Source of the DNA: Cyanosarcina radialis HA8281-LM2
Lineage (GTDB): Bacteria; Cyanobacteriota; Cyanobacteriia; Cyanobacteriales; CCAP-1448
DNA: 64,000 nt
NCBI GenBank assembly: GCA_019359615.1
Contig: JAHHHA010000009.1
Coordinates: forward strand, 62,001 to 126,000
Direction: 5' to 3'
Below are positions 25,652 to 35,867 of the stretch, in pieces. Position 1 is the stretch's first letter. Every line of letters starts with the position of its first letter. The notes beneath the pieces are model-generated. The model was not told where the DNA came from. It ran no database searches and saw nothing but the letters and a program-made list of their open reading frames with translations. The translations under genes and the position numbers were made by a program.

Positions 25652-26800
25652 CTAAGCTGTCACTAGTAGCTTGACTTTACCTTCCAACGAACTCATCAAA
25701 GATTGGAACGGTTGGACAAATTTATCGATCCCGTCGATTAGTAGTTCGTCCATGACTTCATCGATATCGATGTCAATGTCTGGATCTTTGAGGCTTTCGA
25801 TGAGGGCGTAGGCTTCATCAATGTCAGTTTCAATCCGATCGCCTACATTGCAATGATCGGCACAAGCTTCAATCGTAGCAGGCGGTAAGGTATTAACCGT
25901 ATTCAAGCCTACCAACTCGTCAACGTACATGACATCGCTGTAATTGGGATTTTTCGTGCTAGTGCTAGCCCACAACAGTCGTTGAACTTTAGCACCTTTA
26001 GCTGCCAAAGATTGCCAGCGATCGCTCTCTACGATCTTTTTATACTCTTGGTAGGCAATTTTGGCATTAGCGATCGCGACTTTTCCTTTTATTGCTTCTA
26101 ACTTAGCTTTCTGAGTAGGATCGCTAACTGTTTTCAGTTTGGCATCGATTCGCCCGTCGATATTGCTATCGATTCGGCTGAGGAAGAAACTAGCAACTGA
26201 GGCAATCTTACTTACGTCTTCTCCCTTGGCTGCCCGCGCTTCTAAGCCGCGAATGTAAGCCCAGGCAGTATCGATATAGCTTTGAACTGAGAACAGCAAA
26301 GTCGTGTTGACATTGATCCCGGAGGCAATGGTAGCTTCCACCGCTGGCAATCCTTCTTTAGTGCCTGGGATCTTGATCATCACGTTTGGTTTACCGATCG
26401 CTTGATAATAGCGTTGGGCTTCGGCGATCGTTTTTTCGGTATCGTTAGCGATCGTCGGGGGCACTTCAATACTGATGTAACCATCTAATCCCCCAGATGA
26501 CTCGTATACCGGGCGGAAGATATCGCAAGCGTGGCGAATGTCGTCGAACACCAGAGACTCATAAATTTCGTCTACAGATTTGCCCGCTTTGATGCCAGCT
26601 TCGATATCAGCATCGTAGATCTTGTTGCCAGCGATCGCTTTTTCAAAAATGGCTGGATTGGAAGTGATCCCCAGTACGCCTCGTTCTTCAATCAATCGCT
26701 TGAGTTCGCCAGATTCGATTAAATCGCGAGTCAAATTATCCATCCAGATGCTTTGACCGATTTGCTCGATTTCTTGGATGTGATTAGCGGTAGCAGTCAT
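25652..26800 (-). CDS. tal: Transaldolase
   Basis: Interconverts sedoheptulose-7-phosphate + glyceraldehyde-3-phosphate and erythrose-4-phosphate + fructose-6-phosphate. The family marks are GVLGITSNPAIFEKAIAG, SIEVPP, and the Schiff-base lysine in VMIKIPGTKEGL, with NVNTTLLFSVQSY and SVASFFLSRIDSNID. Length 382 and motif spacing match the longer (TAL-PGI-like) transaldolase class. It lies downstream of fbp and upstream of zwf on the same strand, the classic cyanobacterial arrangement for dark carbon catabolism. Confidence 0.95.
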   Translation of the reverse strand: MTATANHIQEIEQIGQSIWMDNLTRDLIESGELKRLIEERGVLGITSNPAIFEKAIAGNKIYDADIEAGIKAGKSVDEIYESLVFDDIRHACDIFRPVYESSGGLDGYISIEVPPTIANDTEKTIAEAQRYYQAIGKPNVMIKIPGTKEGLPAVEATIASGINVNTTLLFSVQSYIDTAWAYIRGLEARAAKGEDVSKIASVASFFLSRIDSNIDGRIDAKLKTVSDPTQKAKLEAIKGKVAIANAKIAYQEYKKIVESDRWQSLAAKGAKVQRLLWASTSTKNPNYSDVMYVDELVGLNTVNTLPPATIEACADHCNVGDRIETDIDEAYALIESLKDPDIDIDIDEVMDELLIDGIDKFVQPFQSLMSSLEGKVKLLVTA

Positions 26801-26851
26801 ACTTGCTTGTACTCCTGAAAGTTGTCAATGGTGAATGAGTTGTACGCAAAG

Positions 26852-27916
26852 CTAGGTTTTAGCTGTTAGAGCCACTTCTCGTTCTTCTGCTTCTTCTTGG
26901 ATAAATGATTCGACTAAGGCCACGTTTTCTTTGCTGCCAATAATCAAAGGAGTGCGGGCGTGGAGCTTATCGGGAATGACATCGAGAATCTCTTGGGTGC
27001 CAGTGCTGGCGCGTCCCCCTGCTTGCTCCATCAAAAAGGCTAAAGGGGCAGATTCATACAGCAGTCTGAGCTTACCCTCTGGTTTTTTGACCGTACCAGG
27101 GTAAAGAAAAACACCTCCCTGCATTAAGATGCGGTGAATATCTCCTACCAGCGCCCCGCTATACCTGGCAGTATAACCCTCATGACGATGGACGTAGCGG
27201 ATGTAGTTTCTCAGCGATTCGTCCCACTGCCAGAAGTTACCTTCGTTGACGCTATAAACCGGCCCGCGCTCTGGCACTTGGATGTTTTCCTGAGACAGGA
27301 TAAACTCTCCCAAGCTCGGATCGAGCGTAAACAGATGAACGCCCGTACCCTGAGAATAAACCAGGATGGTGCTAGGCCCGTACAAGACGTAGCCAGCGGC
27401 GATTTGTTTGCGTCCGCTTTGGAGCAAGTCGCTGGCTTCGCCGTCTAAATCGCTGCCTTGTTGCTGGCAAATCGAGAAGATCGAACCGACGTTGAGATTG
27501 ATATCCACGTTCGAGGAACCATCGATCGGGTCGTAAAGTAGGGTATAGCGTCCGATGGGACAGTTTTCAGGAATATAATAGGGCTTGTCCATTTCCTCGG
27601 ATGCTAAACGGCATACCAAACCGCTTTGTTTGAACACCGAGATAAACACCTCATTGGCGTAGACATCCATCTTTTTGACAGATTCGCCTTGGACGTTGAT
27701 GCCACCTGTAAATCCCAAAGCACCTTCCACTAACCCAGCGTGGCTGAGGCGACGAGAGATCAGCTTGGCTGCCAGTCCGATGCGACTCATGATGGCGCTG
27801 AGATCTTGTGCTTCTGGCGAGAAGTTTTGCCTTTGCTGTAAAACGTGACGAGATAGCGTCGTGCAGTCTCGATCTAGCGAGTGTTCGTTGGCAAAGGACT
27901 GAGCGGCATAGGTCAT
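26852..27916 (-). CDS. fbp: Fructose-1,6-bisphosphatase class 1
   Basis: Dephosphorylates fructose-1,6-bisphosphate to fructose-6-phosphate in gluconeogenesis and the Calvin cycle. Metal and substrate motifs are [52 protein letters not shown] and [20 protein letters not shown]. Start: [20 protein letters not shown] from the ATG at 27916 agrees with cyanobacterial FBPases and has a weak AAGGG site; an in-frame TTG at 27970 would add 18 unlikely residues. It is the first gene of the fbp-tal-zwf-opcA set, with 51 bases to tal. Confidence 0.95.
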   Translation of the reverse strand: MTYAAQSFANEHSLDRDCTTLSRHVLQQRQNFSPEAQDLSAIMSRIGLAAKLISRRLSHAGLVEGALGFTGGINVQGESVKKMDVYANEVFISVFKQSGLVCRLASEEMDKPYYIPENCPIGRYTLLYDPIDGSSNVDINLNVGSIFSICQQQGSDLDGEASDLLQSGRKQIAAGYVLYGPSTILVYSQGTGVHLFTLDPSLGEFILSQENIQVPERGPVYSVNEGNFWQWDESLRNYIRYVHRHEGYTARYSGALVGDIHRILMQGGVFLYPGTVKKPEGKLRLLYESAPLAFLMEQAGGRASTGTQEILDVIPDKLHARTPLIIGSKENVALVESFIQEEAEEREVALTAKT

Positions 27917-28204
27917 AAATTTTTGCCCTTCCGATCTTGAAGTAAGGCGTTGAGCTAATAACAAACTCAATGCACGCTTTCGAGCTTGATGCTCTATCTC
28001 TATCTTAGAAAGGCATTTCTCAGAACGGGGTTTAACTTTATGAGAACTATAGAAATGGGAGTTAGGATTTGGCCTTGTAGCTTTATTTGCGGGCGATTGC
28101 GGGTTTAATGCCCAAAAAGCGATCGCCGAAATTATCTAATTCGATCGCAGTGCTTGCTAAGCTTCAGGAAATTTGTTAGCCTAGTTAGGCGCTAAAAAAC
28201 GCTT

Positions 28205-28277
<73 letters not shown>

Positions 28278-28526
28278 TTAGAACACACTAAATGTAGTAG
28301 GGGTTGTAAGGCTATACGCCTGCGATCGCCCTACAGATTTGGGTATTATTGGCGATCGAGCGTTCTAACTTCCTGATTTCTATAGTATTCTTGGCAACGA
28401 TCGGCTCGTTCGACGTTTGGGGATCGCAAGCTGTCCGAACTCGTCAGAGCCAAATCGAGGAAGTTAGAATTAGAATCTTTGGGGGATTCGGTATCTAGTT
28501 AACCCCAGAGCGATCGCTTGAACTTT

Positions 28527-29996
28527 ATGCTCAAACTTCATCATCTATTGCTAGTGCGACTTACCAGCCTCATAGCTGTGGGTATAGGTTTAACCGTCAA
28601 TTTGAGCCAAATGGAAATGGCTGCTGCTCAAGCACCACCATCTCCTGCTCCTGCTACACCTGCACCTGAAAACCTCAACCCCAGCGACAATCGTTTGGAT
28701 CTGCCAACCAAGCCGGAACAAGTTCAGGTAGAACAGGTACAGCCAATTACGCTGCAACAAGCCCTTGATTTAGCCCAGCGCAATAACCGGCCGTTGCAAA
28801 ATGCAGTTTTGACGCGCGATCGCTCTAGGGCAGCAGTGCGAGAAGCTACAGCCGCCGATTATCCCACCTTCGGACTGCAATCGAATTTGACTCGCAGCGA
28901 TTCAGCTAGCGGCGAACTTTCGATTAGAGAGCGAGGGCAATTGCCACCTGAATTAGGTTCGGCTTTCGATAGCAGTGGAGTGTCAACAACTTTCGATAGC
29001 AGTATCGAACTCAATTACGAAATTTTTACTAGCGGCAGGCGATCGGCTAATATCCAAGCGGCTCGCGAACAATTGCGTTTCGATGAATTAGAAGTAGAAC
29101 GCCTATCTCGGCAAACTCGTTTAGATGTCTCGGAAGCTTACTACAACTTACAACAGGCAGATGCTCAAGTAGAAATCGCTGAAGCTGCCGTGCGAGAAGC
29201 CGATCGCAGCGTGCGCGATGCTCAGTTGCTCGAACAAGCTGGGTTAGGAACCAAATTTGATATCTTGCAAGCTCAAGTGCAACTGGCTCAAGCCAACCAA
29301 GACTTGACTAACGCCAGAAGCCAGCAGCGCATCGCTCGCCGTCAGTTAGTTCAACTGTTAAGTTTGGCCAATACAGTAGAAGTAGCCGCTGCCGATCCGA
29401 TTCAACCTTTAGGGAATTGGAGCCTGCCGTTAGAGCAAAGCATTGTCTTAGCATTTTCTAATCGAGCCGAACTCCAGCAGCAGTTAGCGCGGCGAAATAT
29501 TAGCGAACAGCAAAGGCGGGTAGCTCTAGCTGCGGTCAGACCGCAAGTGAGCGTCTTTGCTAACTACAACGTCCTCGACGACTTGGACGATCGATTCGGT
29601 TTTGCCGATGGCTTGTCGCTGGGAGCCAGGTTGAGATGGGATTTCTTTGATGGGGGAGCGGCCCGCTCTAGAGCTAGGCAAGAAGAAATCAATCGCTCGA
29701 TCGCCGAAACCGACTTTGCCGACAACCGCGATCGCATCCGCTTTGAAGTAGAACAAGCTTTTTTCAACTTAAATTCCAGCCAGCAAAACATCCAAACCGC
29801 TACATCGGCGGTCGAACAAGCAGAGGAAAGCTTGCGACTGGCAAGGTTGCGCTTTAATGAAGGGGTAGGTACGCAAACAGATGTAATTAACGAGCAAACC
29901 GCTCTCACCCGCGCCAGAGTCAATCGACTGCAAGCCATTCTCGATTACAATCGGGCATTTTCTGCCCTCCAAAGGGCTGTTAGCAATTCCCAGTAG
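28527..29996 (+). CDS. TolC family outer-membrane channel protein
   Basis: Outer-membrane efflux or secretion channel of the OEP family. A signal-like start (MLKLHHLLLVRLTSLIAVGI) and a Pro-rich linker (PPSPAPATPAPENL) come first. Two OEP repeats follow: TLQQALDLAQRNNRPLQNAV..., QAREQLRF, DVSEAYYNLQQADAQVEIAE; and LEQSIVLAFSNRAELQQQLA, GARLRWDFFDGGAARSRARQ, GVGTQTDVINEQTALTRARV. The ATG at 28527 is preferred over a TTG nine bases earlier. Such proteins pair with HlyD/DevB-type adaptors; the only adaptor here is at the left edge, 27 kb away. Confidence 0.93.
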   Translation: MLKLHHLLLVRLTSLIAVGIGLTVNLSQMEMAAAQAPPSPAPATPAPENLNPSDNRLDLPTKPEQVQVEQVQPITLQQALDLAQRNNRPLQNAVLTRDRSRAAVREATAADYPTFGLQSNLTRSDSASGELSIRERGQLPPELGSAFDSSGVSTTFDSSIELNYEIFTSGRRSANIQAAREQLRFDELEVERLSRQTRLDVSEAYYNLQQADAQVEIAEAAVREADRSVRDAQLLEQAGLGTKFDILQAQVQLAQANQDLTNARSQQRIARRQLVQLLSLANTVEVAAADPIQPLGNWSLPLEQSIVLAFSNRAELQQQLARRNISEQQRRVALAAVRPQVSVFANYNVLDDLDDRFGFADGLSLGARLRWDFFDGGAARSRARQEEINRSIAETDFADNRDRIRFEVEQAFFNLNSSQQNIQTATSAVEQAEESLRLARLRFNEGVGTQTDVINEQTALTRARVNRLQAILDYNRAFSALQRAVSNSQ

Positions 29997-30253
29997 GAGT
30001 GGCAGAAGAGAGAGGGGGAAGAAGGGGAAGAGAGAGAAGAGGTTATACAATTTAAGTGCCGATTAGCTCAACAAACAGTTAATTAATGACTGGCAATTTT
30101 AGATATAATTGTGTTTCCTTCGCGATCGATCGCCTGCCAGAACTTGGTTTTATCGACAGTTCGGGATTCTTCTAAACTCCTAAACTCCTAAACTTCTGTA
30201 TTCTTGTGAAGTAGTCGTCTATATTTGTTCTGTAACCACTGAGTAAGCTATTT

Positions 30254-31348
30254 ATGTCTCAGGAGAGCCGCTCTAACCAGAAAATTTCCAGTCCCTTAGC
30301 TCGATCGACATCTATTAATAATCCGGTTGATGCCTACGCCGATCGATTAATAGATGAATTGTTTGCAGATATCGACCAGATTCTGGAAGGAGGGAGCAAG
30401 CTATCGGGCCGATCTGGGAAGCCAGAGACTATAGACGCTGTAACCGTGCCTCAGATCGCCCTACCACCGGGGACGATTGACTCTGAGGAAGAAGTTGTAT
30501 CGTTTCCTATTGGCTATTCATCTTTACAGCCGCACTCGGAGCCAACCTTTGCGTTAAATACCCCCCAAGTCGAGCCTGACAGCGCTCTAGGTGCAGACAA
30601 CCTGCATTTGGATTATCCTGCGACTGCTCCATCTGTAGCTAAGGAAAGCCACGGACAAGAGGAGGAGCTAACTCCAGAACAACTTCCACTCGCCCAAGAG
30701 GTGAAGGAACAAAAGACGGTACTGCAAACCGACCAAAAGACGGTGCTGCAAGAGGCAGCAGCGCTCCCGCAGTCACCTCCTCAACCCACACCCCAGGTAG
30801 AGCCAGAAGAGCCGCCGAGGCAGCCAGAGCGACCAATTGGCAGCCAGGTTAGAGGTAAAGTTCCCCAGGCTTCGCCGCCAACTTCCCAGCGAACTCCGCA
30901 GGCGGTAGAAAAATTTAGACCTCCAGCCTCTGCACCTCAATCCGATCGACTAGCAGACAAGCTCTTAACATGGGGAACGCTAGCTGCTCTAGTTTCAGCC
31001 GCTATTCTTTTCATCTCGTGGCTGATTGCCCAGTATGCTCTCAACGCCCAACCCGGTCAGCAAACGGCGGCCTCCTCAACTCCCCCAACTTCGACAGCAG
31101 ACGCTCAGATGATAGACTATATGCTGCGATCGCTCAAAACGATCGATCGACAAGCATCAGAACCGACCCCATCTCCTTCAAACGCAACTCCCCTACCACC
31201 TTCTACTACCCTCCCACCCGTCCGCTACAATCCGGATTCACCTCCTGCTAAAGCTCCAGCCCCAATTCGGGAAAGAGTTTATATCCCGATCTATCCTCCT
31301 AACTCCCAAACGCCTGCGAAAGCTCCCAGAAGACCAAATTCTCGATAG
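30254..31348 (+). CDS. Single-pass membrane protein with Pro/Gln-rich region
   Basis: 364 residues. The N-terminal helix (PVDAYADRLIDELFADIDQIL) is the most ordered part. A long Pro/Glu/Gln-rich, probably disordered region follows (residues about 100-225; a KTVLQ/QKTVLQ repeat, SPPQPTPQVEPEEPP). One transmembrane helix is near residue 240 (LAALVSAAILFISWLIAQY), then a Pro/Ser/Thr-rich tail with a basic end (PAKAPRRPNSR). I recognise no family. It sits between a TolC gene and a repeat array, without a clear operon. Confidence 0.72.
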   Translation: MSQESRSNQKISSPLARSTSINNPVDAYADRLIDELFADIDQILEGGSKLSGRSGKPETIDAVTVPQIALPPGTIDSEEEVVSFPIGYSSLQPHSEPTFALNTPQVEPDSALGADNLHLDYPATAPSVAKESHGQEEELTPEQLPLAQEVKEQKTVLQTDQKTVLQEAAALPQSPPQPTPQVEPEEPPRQPERPIGSQVRGKVPQASPPTSQRTPQAVEKFRPPASAPQSDRLADKLLTWGTLAALVSAAILFISWLIAQYALNAQPGQQTAASSTPPTSTADAQMIDYMLRSLKTIDRQASEPTPSPSNATPLPPSTTLPPVRYNPDSPPAKAPAPIRERVYIPIYPPNSQTPAKAPRRPNSR

Positions 31349-31366
31349 AAATCAGGAGTTCAGAAG

Positions 31367-31596
31367 TTCAGGAAGTGTGAAGTGTTGAGTGTTGAGTGTT
31401 GAAGGAAGTGTGAAGTGTTGAGTGTTGAGTGTTGAGTTAAGAAATTCCCCCTGCTCCCCATCACCCCATCACCCCTGCTCCCCATCTCCCCATCTCCCCA
31501 TCACCCCATCTCCCCATCTCCCCATCACCCCATCCCCCCATCACCCCATCACCCCATCACCCCATCACCCCATCACCCCTGCTCCCCCTCCCCTCA
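31367..31596. repeat. Heptamer and octamer repeat array
   Basis: Blocks of GTGTTGA heptamers (about 31377-31437) are followed by CCCCATCA / CCCCATCTC units up to about 31590, ending directly before the DUF1995 start codon. No gene. The C-rich class is the reverse complement of the GGGGAGATG repeats at 52139-52215. Confidence 0.85.
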
Positions 31597-31597
31597 G

Positions 31598-32329
31598 ATG
31601 ACAGAACTGCCACAAACCTTAGAACAAGCGATCGCCCAAGCCAAGCAAGCAACTGTAGCCGCCATTAAAGATGGTTATACGAAGTTGCAAGTAGAGCTAT
31701 TGTTTCCCGAACTGAAGTCTTTACCTGTAGCCCAGCAATTTATCCCCGCTGTTGCCGAACTCGACAAGCAATTGAGAGTTTTCTTTCCCGATGCTGGGGC
31801 TTGCGCTTTAGCTCGCCGCGAATGGGGAGAAGTAAATTTTAAAATTGACTATTTGGGCACCAATCCCGACCTGGTAGCGAGCAAAGTGCGATCGGAAGAT
31901 GGGATATTTTTGGCGATCGAACCTTCAGCGGTAGAAGTGTCTCAGGCCGAGAAGCTTTGCCAAGCAGCCGATCCCCGTCCTGTAGTGTTGCTGGTGCCTC
32001 GATTAGAAGATGCCGCGATCGTCGGGATTGGCTATACTGGTCGCCAATTACGAGAACGCTTTCTCAACACTATCGAATCTTGCTACTATATCAAACCGCT
32101 AGATAATGCGGCTGTTTTCCGCTGCTATCCATCTCCTTGGCAAGTTTGGCGGGTAATCGATGATAATGCTGAGTTAATTGCCGAACGATCGGAAAAACCA
32201 GTAGGAGATGCACTTTTAGAAATTTTGACTGGTTCGTCCGCTGACACCAACAATTCAGATCTCCCACAAGTAAAACGGCCTGGCTTACTTGCCAATCTGC
32301 AACAGTTCTTACGTGCCTTGAGCAGTTGA
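31598..32329 (+). CDS. DUF1995 family protein
   Basis: A conserved protein of cyanobacteria and chloroplasts, function unknown; in plants the domain is found in chloroplast proteins. Visible blocks: LPQTLEQAIAQAKQATVAAI, GYTKLQVELLFPELKSLPVA, VFFPDAGACALARREWG, VLLVPRLEDAAIVG, and RFLNTIESCYYIKPLDNAAVF with RCYPSPWQVWRV. Length 243 fits the soluble bacterial form. The C-terminal 40 residues are variable. The start codon follows immediately after a long repeat array, so its promoter and ribosome site are unclear. Confidence 0.83.
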   Translation: MTELPQTLEQAIAQAKQATVAAIKDGYTKLQVELLFPELKSLPVAQQFIPAVAELDKQLRVFFPDAGACALARREWGEVNFKIDYLGTNPDLVASKVRSEDGIFLAIEPSAVEVSQAEKLCQAADPRPVVLLVPRLEDAAIVGIGYTGRQLRERFLNTIESCYYIKPLDNAAVFRCYPSPWQVWRVIDDNAELIAERSEKPVGDALLEILTGSSADTNNSDLPQVKRPGLLANLQQFLRALSS

Positions 32330-32616
32330 AAGAGTTGAGAGAGAAGTTTAAACAGAAAAAACTAGGGCGTTAAAGGTGCGTTGGCGTTGGCGTAGCCGCC
32401 CTGAAAGGGCTAGCCTGTGCGTTAGCACATATCGCTTCCCTCACAAATTCCTCATAGTTTTTTGCTAGCTTCAAAGTATAAGCAGAAAGCGTCAATGCAG
32501 GAGTTTAGAAGTTGAGAAAGTGTGAAGCGTTCATTACTCTTTTTGACTTTTGACTTTTGACTTTTGACTTGTTTGCTTTCTCCCCCTCATCCCCTCAATT
32601 GGTGGAGGCATCTTGT
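32330..32616. other. Intergenic region with short repeats
   Basis: Holds a GCGTTGGCGTAGCC-type repeat and nearby GGGCTAGCC segment (about 32380-32420), and four tandem TTTTGACT units (about 32541-32570). A clear GGTGGAGG ribosome site for the following gene lies at about 32601-32608. No gene seen. Confidence 0.6.
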
Positions 32617-33138
32617 ATGTTTAAAAAAATTCTGGTGGCTTTAGACGCTTCTGTATTCAGCCAAGATATTTTTAATGAAGCCCTAGCTATTGCAAAAGTA
32701 CATAATGCCACTCTGATGCTGTTGCACGTTTTGTCAACGGAAGAAACTGGTAGCCCCAGCGTGCCGATATTTCCTAGCATTGAATATTATCCAGCAGTTA
32801 ATGAGAAGAACATGGAGCTATATCGACAGCAGTGGCAAGATTTCGAGCAAAAAGGTTTAGAACTATTGCAATCCCGCGTCGGAGAAGCCATGGCTGCTGG
32901 AGTCAATGCCGAATGTACCCAAAATAGCGGCACTCCGGGGCCCAATATTTGCGATCTAGCTAAAACCTGGGGAGCCGATCTAATTATTACTGGCAGGAGG
33001 GGACGTTCTGGTTTAAGCGAGTTTTTCTTAGGCAGCGTCAGCAATTACGTTCTCCATCACGCTCCTTGTTCGGTGCTGACGGTACAACATCCAGTAGAAG
33101 CAAAAACTAAGCCTGGTCTGAAACTATCTGTTCTCTAG
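32617..33138 (+). CDS. Universal stress protein, UspA family
   Basis: A Usp domain of 173 residues: first strand KKILVALDASVFSQDIFNEA, then NATLMLLHVL, a helical insert, and the ATP-binding signature GRRGRSGLSEFFLGSVSNYV followed by HAPCSVLTVQ. The G-2x-G-9x-GS pattern suggests it binds ATP. The ATG at 32617 has a GGAGG ribosome site about nine bases upstream; the longer frame from 32557 is rejected. A role in stress survival is inferred from the family. Confidence 0.92.
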   Translation: MFKKILVALDASVFSQDIFNEALAIAKVHNATLMLLHVLSTEETGSPSVPIFPSIEYYPAVNEKNMELYRQQWQDFEQKGLELLQSRVGEAMAAGVNAECTQNSGTPGPNICDLAKTWGADLIITGRRGRSGLSEFFLGSVSNYVLHHAPCSVLTVQHPVEAKTKPGLKLSVL

Positions 33139-33211
33139 CGACGATCTGTAGTAAATCTCGCATTCCTGGTGCTATCCTCGAAGGGTTTAGTCGATCCTCG
33201 TTATAGCTCTA

Positions 33212-35779
33212 ATGGGAAAACGTCGAGTTCGCCGACTCTGGAAAATTGCGATCGTAACGATCGCGTTGTTGGCATTACTATTAACTGGATTTGGGATCTA
33301 CACCGTCAGGCGATCGTTTCCTCAAGCAAGCGGCTCGATCGCATTACCTGGTCTTCAGGCGGAAGTAACTGTCAAACGCGATCGCGTCGGCATTCCTCAG
33401 ATCTATGCCAGCAATACTCGCGATTTATTCCTAGCTCAAGGCTACGTTCACGCCCAAGATCGCTTCTGGCAGATGGATTTTTGGCGGCACATCGGTTCTG
33501 GCCGACTCTCAGAAATGTTTGGCAAGGGCCAAGTCGATAAAGACAAGTTTCTGCGAACTATGGGTTGGGCAAGAGTAGCGAAGCAAGAACTAGCTCAATT
33601 CGATCCGCAAATGCAAGCTAACTTGCAAGCCTACGCTGATGGGGTAAATGCTTACCTCCAAGATCGTCAAGGTAGCGCCCTGAGTCTGGAATATGCCGTA
33701 CTGAAATTACTCAACCCCAGCTATCAACCGGAACCGTGGCAACCCTTGCACTCGCTCACCTGGGGTAAGGTGATGGCTTACGATTTGGGGAAAAATCTCG
33801 ATCGCGAAATCGAGCGTACTATCTTGCTGAAAACGCTGACTCCAGAAGAGGTAGAAGAACTCTATCCACCCTATCCAGCAGGTTCTCCGGTAATTGTGTC
33901 TGATGTAGGAGAGGGAGAGGGGGAGAGGAGCAGGGGAGCAGGGGAGGCAGGGAAAGCAGGGGAGCAGGGGGGGAAGATAAGAGAGAATTTCTCAACTCAA
34001 CACTCAACACTCAACACTCAACACTCCCGCAGGGCGATCGCTTCTAGTTTAGAGTCAATTGCTCGGCCGATGACTGCAATGCGGGAGTTGCTCGGTTCGA
34101 CTGGGGAAGGGATCGGTTCTAATAACTGGGTAATTTCGGGGAAGCGGACGACGACGGGTAAACCTCTGCTGGCAAACGACCCTCATTTGGGGGTGCAAAT
34201 GCCCTCGATTTGGTACGAGATCGGTTTGCATTGTACCTCTCAAACAGAAAAATGTCCCTATAACGTCACTGGCTTCTCTTTTGCGGGAGTGCCAGGGGTA
34301 GTTGTCGGCCACAACGATCGCATCGCCTGGGGAGTAACTAACGTCGGGGCTGACGTGATGGATTTGTTCGTGGAGAAGATTAACCCCAAAAACCCCAACC
34401 AGTACGAATTTAATGGCAAATGGGTAGATATGGGGTTAGTGTCAGAAACGATCGAGGTGGCAGGGGGTAAGTCGATCGTCCAAACGGTGCGCTACACCCG
34501 TCACGGGCCGATTCTTTCTGACGCTTATCCGCCGTTGCAACAATTCCAAGGACAAAAACGGGTAGAAGTGCCATCTAAATATGCGATCGCTCTGCGCTGG
34601 ACGGCATTGGAGCCTTCTAGACTGCTTTACGCGATCGATGGGATGAATTTAGCTCAAAACTGGCAAGAGTTTCGGGCTGCGGTCAAAAACTTTGACGTTC
34701 CATCCCAGAATATGGTTTATGCCGACGTGGATGGCAACATCGGCTATCAAATGCCGGGGAAAATCCCGATTCGGAATGAGGGCAACGGACGCTATCCGGT
34801 TCCAGGTTGGACGGATAAATACGAATGGCAAGGCTATATCGACTACGATCGATTACCGAAAAGTTTCAATCCTCCTGAAGGTTACATCGCCACTGCCAAC
34901 AATCGCGTCATCAGTGATGATTATCCCTACGTTCTCACTACCGATTGGACTTATGGCTACCGCGCCCAGCGGATTGTCGAGATGATAACAAGGCAAACTC
35001 AACCGATTTCCTTAGCAGACGTACAGCGAATGCAGGGAGATAATCGCAACCTCAACGCTCAATTATTAGTCCCGCTGCTGCAAGCTGTCGTGCTGAAAGA
35101 GCCTCAATGGGCATCGGCCCGCCAACTGTTCCAAAATTGGGATTTGCAACTCGACATGGACGATCCGGCAGCGGCCTTATTTGAAGTCTTTTGGAAACAT
35201 CTCTTAGCAGATACTTTTCACGATCGATTGCCCAAGGAATATTTACCAGGAGGTGGCGATCGGTGGTATACCGTCATTAATAATCTAGTCCAGCAACCTA
35301 ATAGTAACTGGTGGGACGATCGTAATACTCCACAAATAGAGGATCGCGATCGCATTTTTCGACAAGCCTTTACCGAAGCTGTAGCCGAACTCGAACGGAC
35401 TCAAGGGCAAGATCCAAAGAACTGGCGCTGGGGCAATTTACATCAAGTCAGTTTTCGCAACGCTACTTTGGGCAAATCGGGAATTGCCCCCATTGAAGGC
35501 TTATTTAATCGGGGTGGCTTCCCTACGGCTGGTAATGGCGAAACCGTTAACGCCAATCGCTGGCGAGCAGATAAATCTTTTGAGGTGAGCGATATTCCCT
35601 CGCTGCGAGCGATCTTCGATCTGGCAAACCTAGATAACTCCGTAGCGATCCACGCTCCCGGACAGTCAGGCCATGCCTTTCACCCGCATTACGCCGATGC
35701 GATCGATCCCTGGCGACAGGTGAAATCCTATCCCATGGCAAGCAATGCGGTTGCGACTCTCAAACTGATGCCCAAATAG
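33212..35779 (+). CDS. Penicillin acylase family protein (Ntn hydrolase)
   Basis: A precursor Ntn-hydrolase whose nucleophile becomes the N-terminus of the beta chain after self-cleavage. A basic start and one hydrophobic helix (IAIVTIALLALLLTGFGIYT) suggest membrane anchoring or export. The alpha part includes VKRDRVGIPQIYASNTRDLF and QGYVHAQDRFWQMDFWRHIG. The nucleophile is Ser303 in GSNNWVISGKRTTTGKPLLA, then NDPHLGVQMPSIWYE, GHNDRIAWGVTN, YADVDGNIGYQMPGKIP and GQSGHAFHPHY. Natural substrates of cyanobacterial members include acyl-homoserine lactones or other amides. Residues about 233-273, just before the nucleophile, are an in-frame insertion of intergenic repeats. Confidence 0.92.
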   Translation: MGKRRVRRLWKIAIVTIALLALLLTGFGIYTVRRSFPQASGSIALPGLQAEVTVKRDRVGIPQIYASNTRDLFLAQGYVHAQDRFWQMDFWRHIGSGRLSEMFGKGQVDKDKFLRTMGWARVAKQELAQFDPQMQANLQAYADGVNAYLQDRQGSALSLEYAVLKLLNPSYQPEPWQPLHSLTWGKVMAYDLGKNLDREIERTILLKTLTPEEVEELYPPYPAGSPVIVSDVGEGEGERSRGAGEAGKAGEQGGKIRENFSTQHSTLNTQHSRRAIASSLESIARPMTAMRELLGSTGEGIGSNNWVISGKRTTTGKPLLANDPHLGVQMPSIWYEIGLHCTSQTEKCPYNVTGFSFAGVPGVVVGHNDRIAWGVTNVGADVMDLFVEKINPKNPNQYEFNGKWVDMGLVSETIEVAGGKSIVQTVRYTRHGPILSDAYPPLQQFQGQKRVEVPSKYAIALRWTALEPSRLLYAIDGMNLAQNWQEFRAAVKNFDVPSQNMVYADVDGNIGYQMPGKIPIRNEGNGRYPVPGWTDKYEWQGYIDYDRLPKSFNPPEGYIATANNRVISDDYPYVLTTDWTYGYRAQRIVEMITRQTQPISLADVQRMQGDNRNLNAQLLVPLLQAVVLKEPQWASARQLFQNWDLQLDMDDPAAALFEVFWKHLLADTFHDRLPKEYLPGGGDRWYTVINNLVQQPNSNWWDDRNTPQIEDRDRIFRQAFTEAVAELERTQGQDPKNWRWGNLHQVSFRNATLGKSGIAPIEGLFNRGGFPTAGNGETVNANRWRADKSFEVSDIPSLRAIFDLANLDNSVAIHAPGQSGHAFHPHYADAIDPWRQVKSYPMASNAVATLKLMPK
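33906..34032 (+). repeat. Intergenic-type repeats inserted in frame in the acylase gene
   Basis: GAGAGGGAGAGG and AGCAGGGGAG units are followed by about five ACTCAAC heptamers (translated STQHSTLNTQHS). The same units occur in intergenic arrays of this window. The frame is preserved, and the block lies about 30 residues before the catalytic Ser, in the region corresponding to the alpha-beta spacer of this family. Confidence 0.8.
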
Positions 35780-35867
35780 TCGATCGATTGTTGTTTAATG
35801 CTTGCGTGTAGAGGGATGTTAATTAGTCGTCGATCGCTATTTTTGAAAATAGTATTAGAATTAAATA

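Noticed and set aside
31367..31596. Repeat array that could be taken for a CRISPR
   Set aside because: Units are 7-9 bases without unique spacers, and no cas genes are present.
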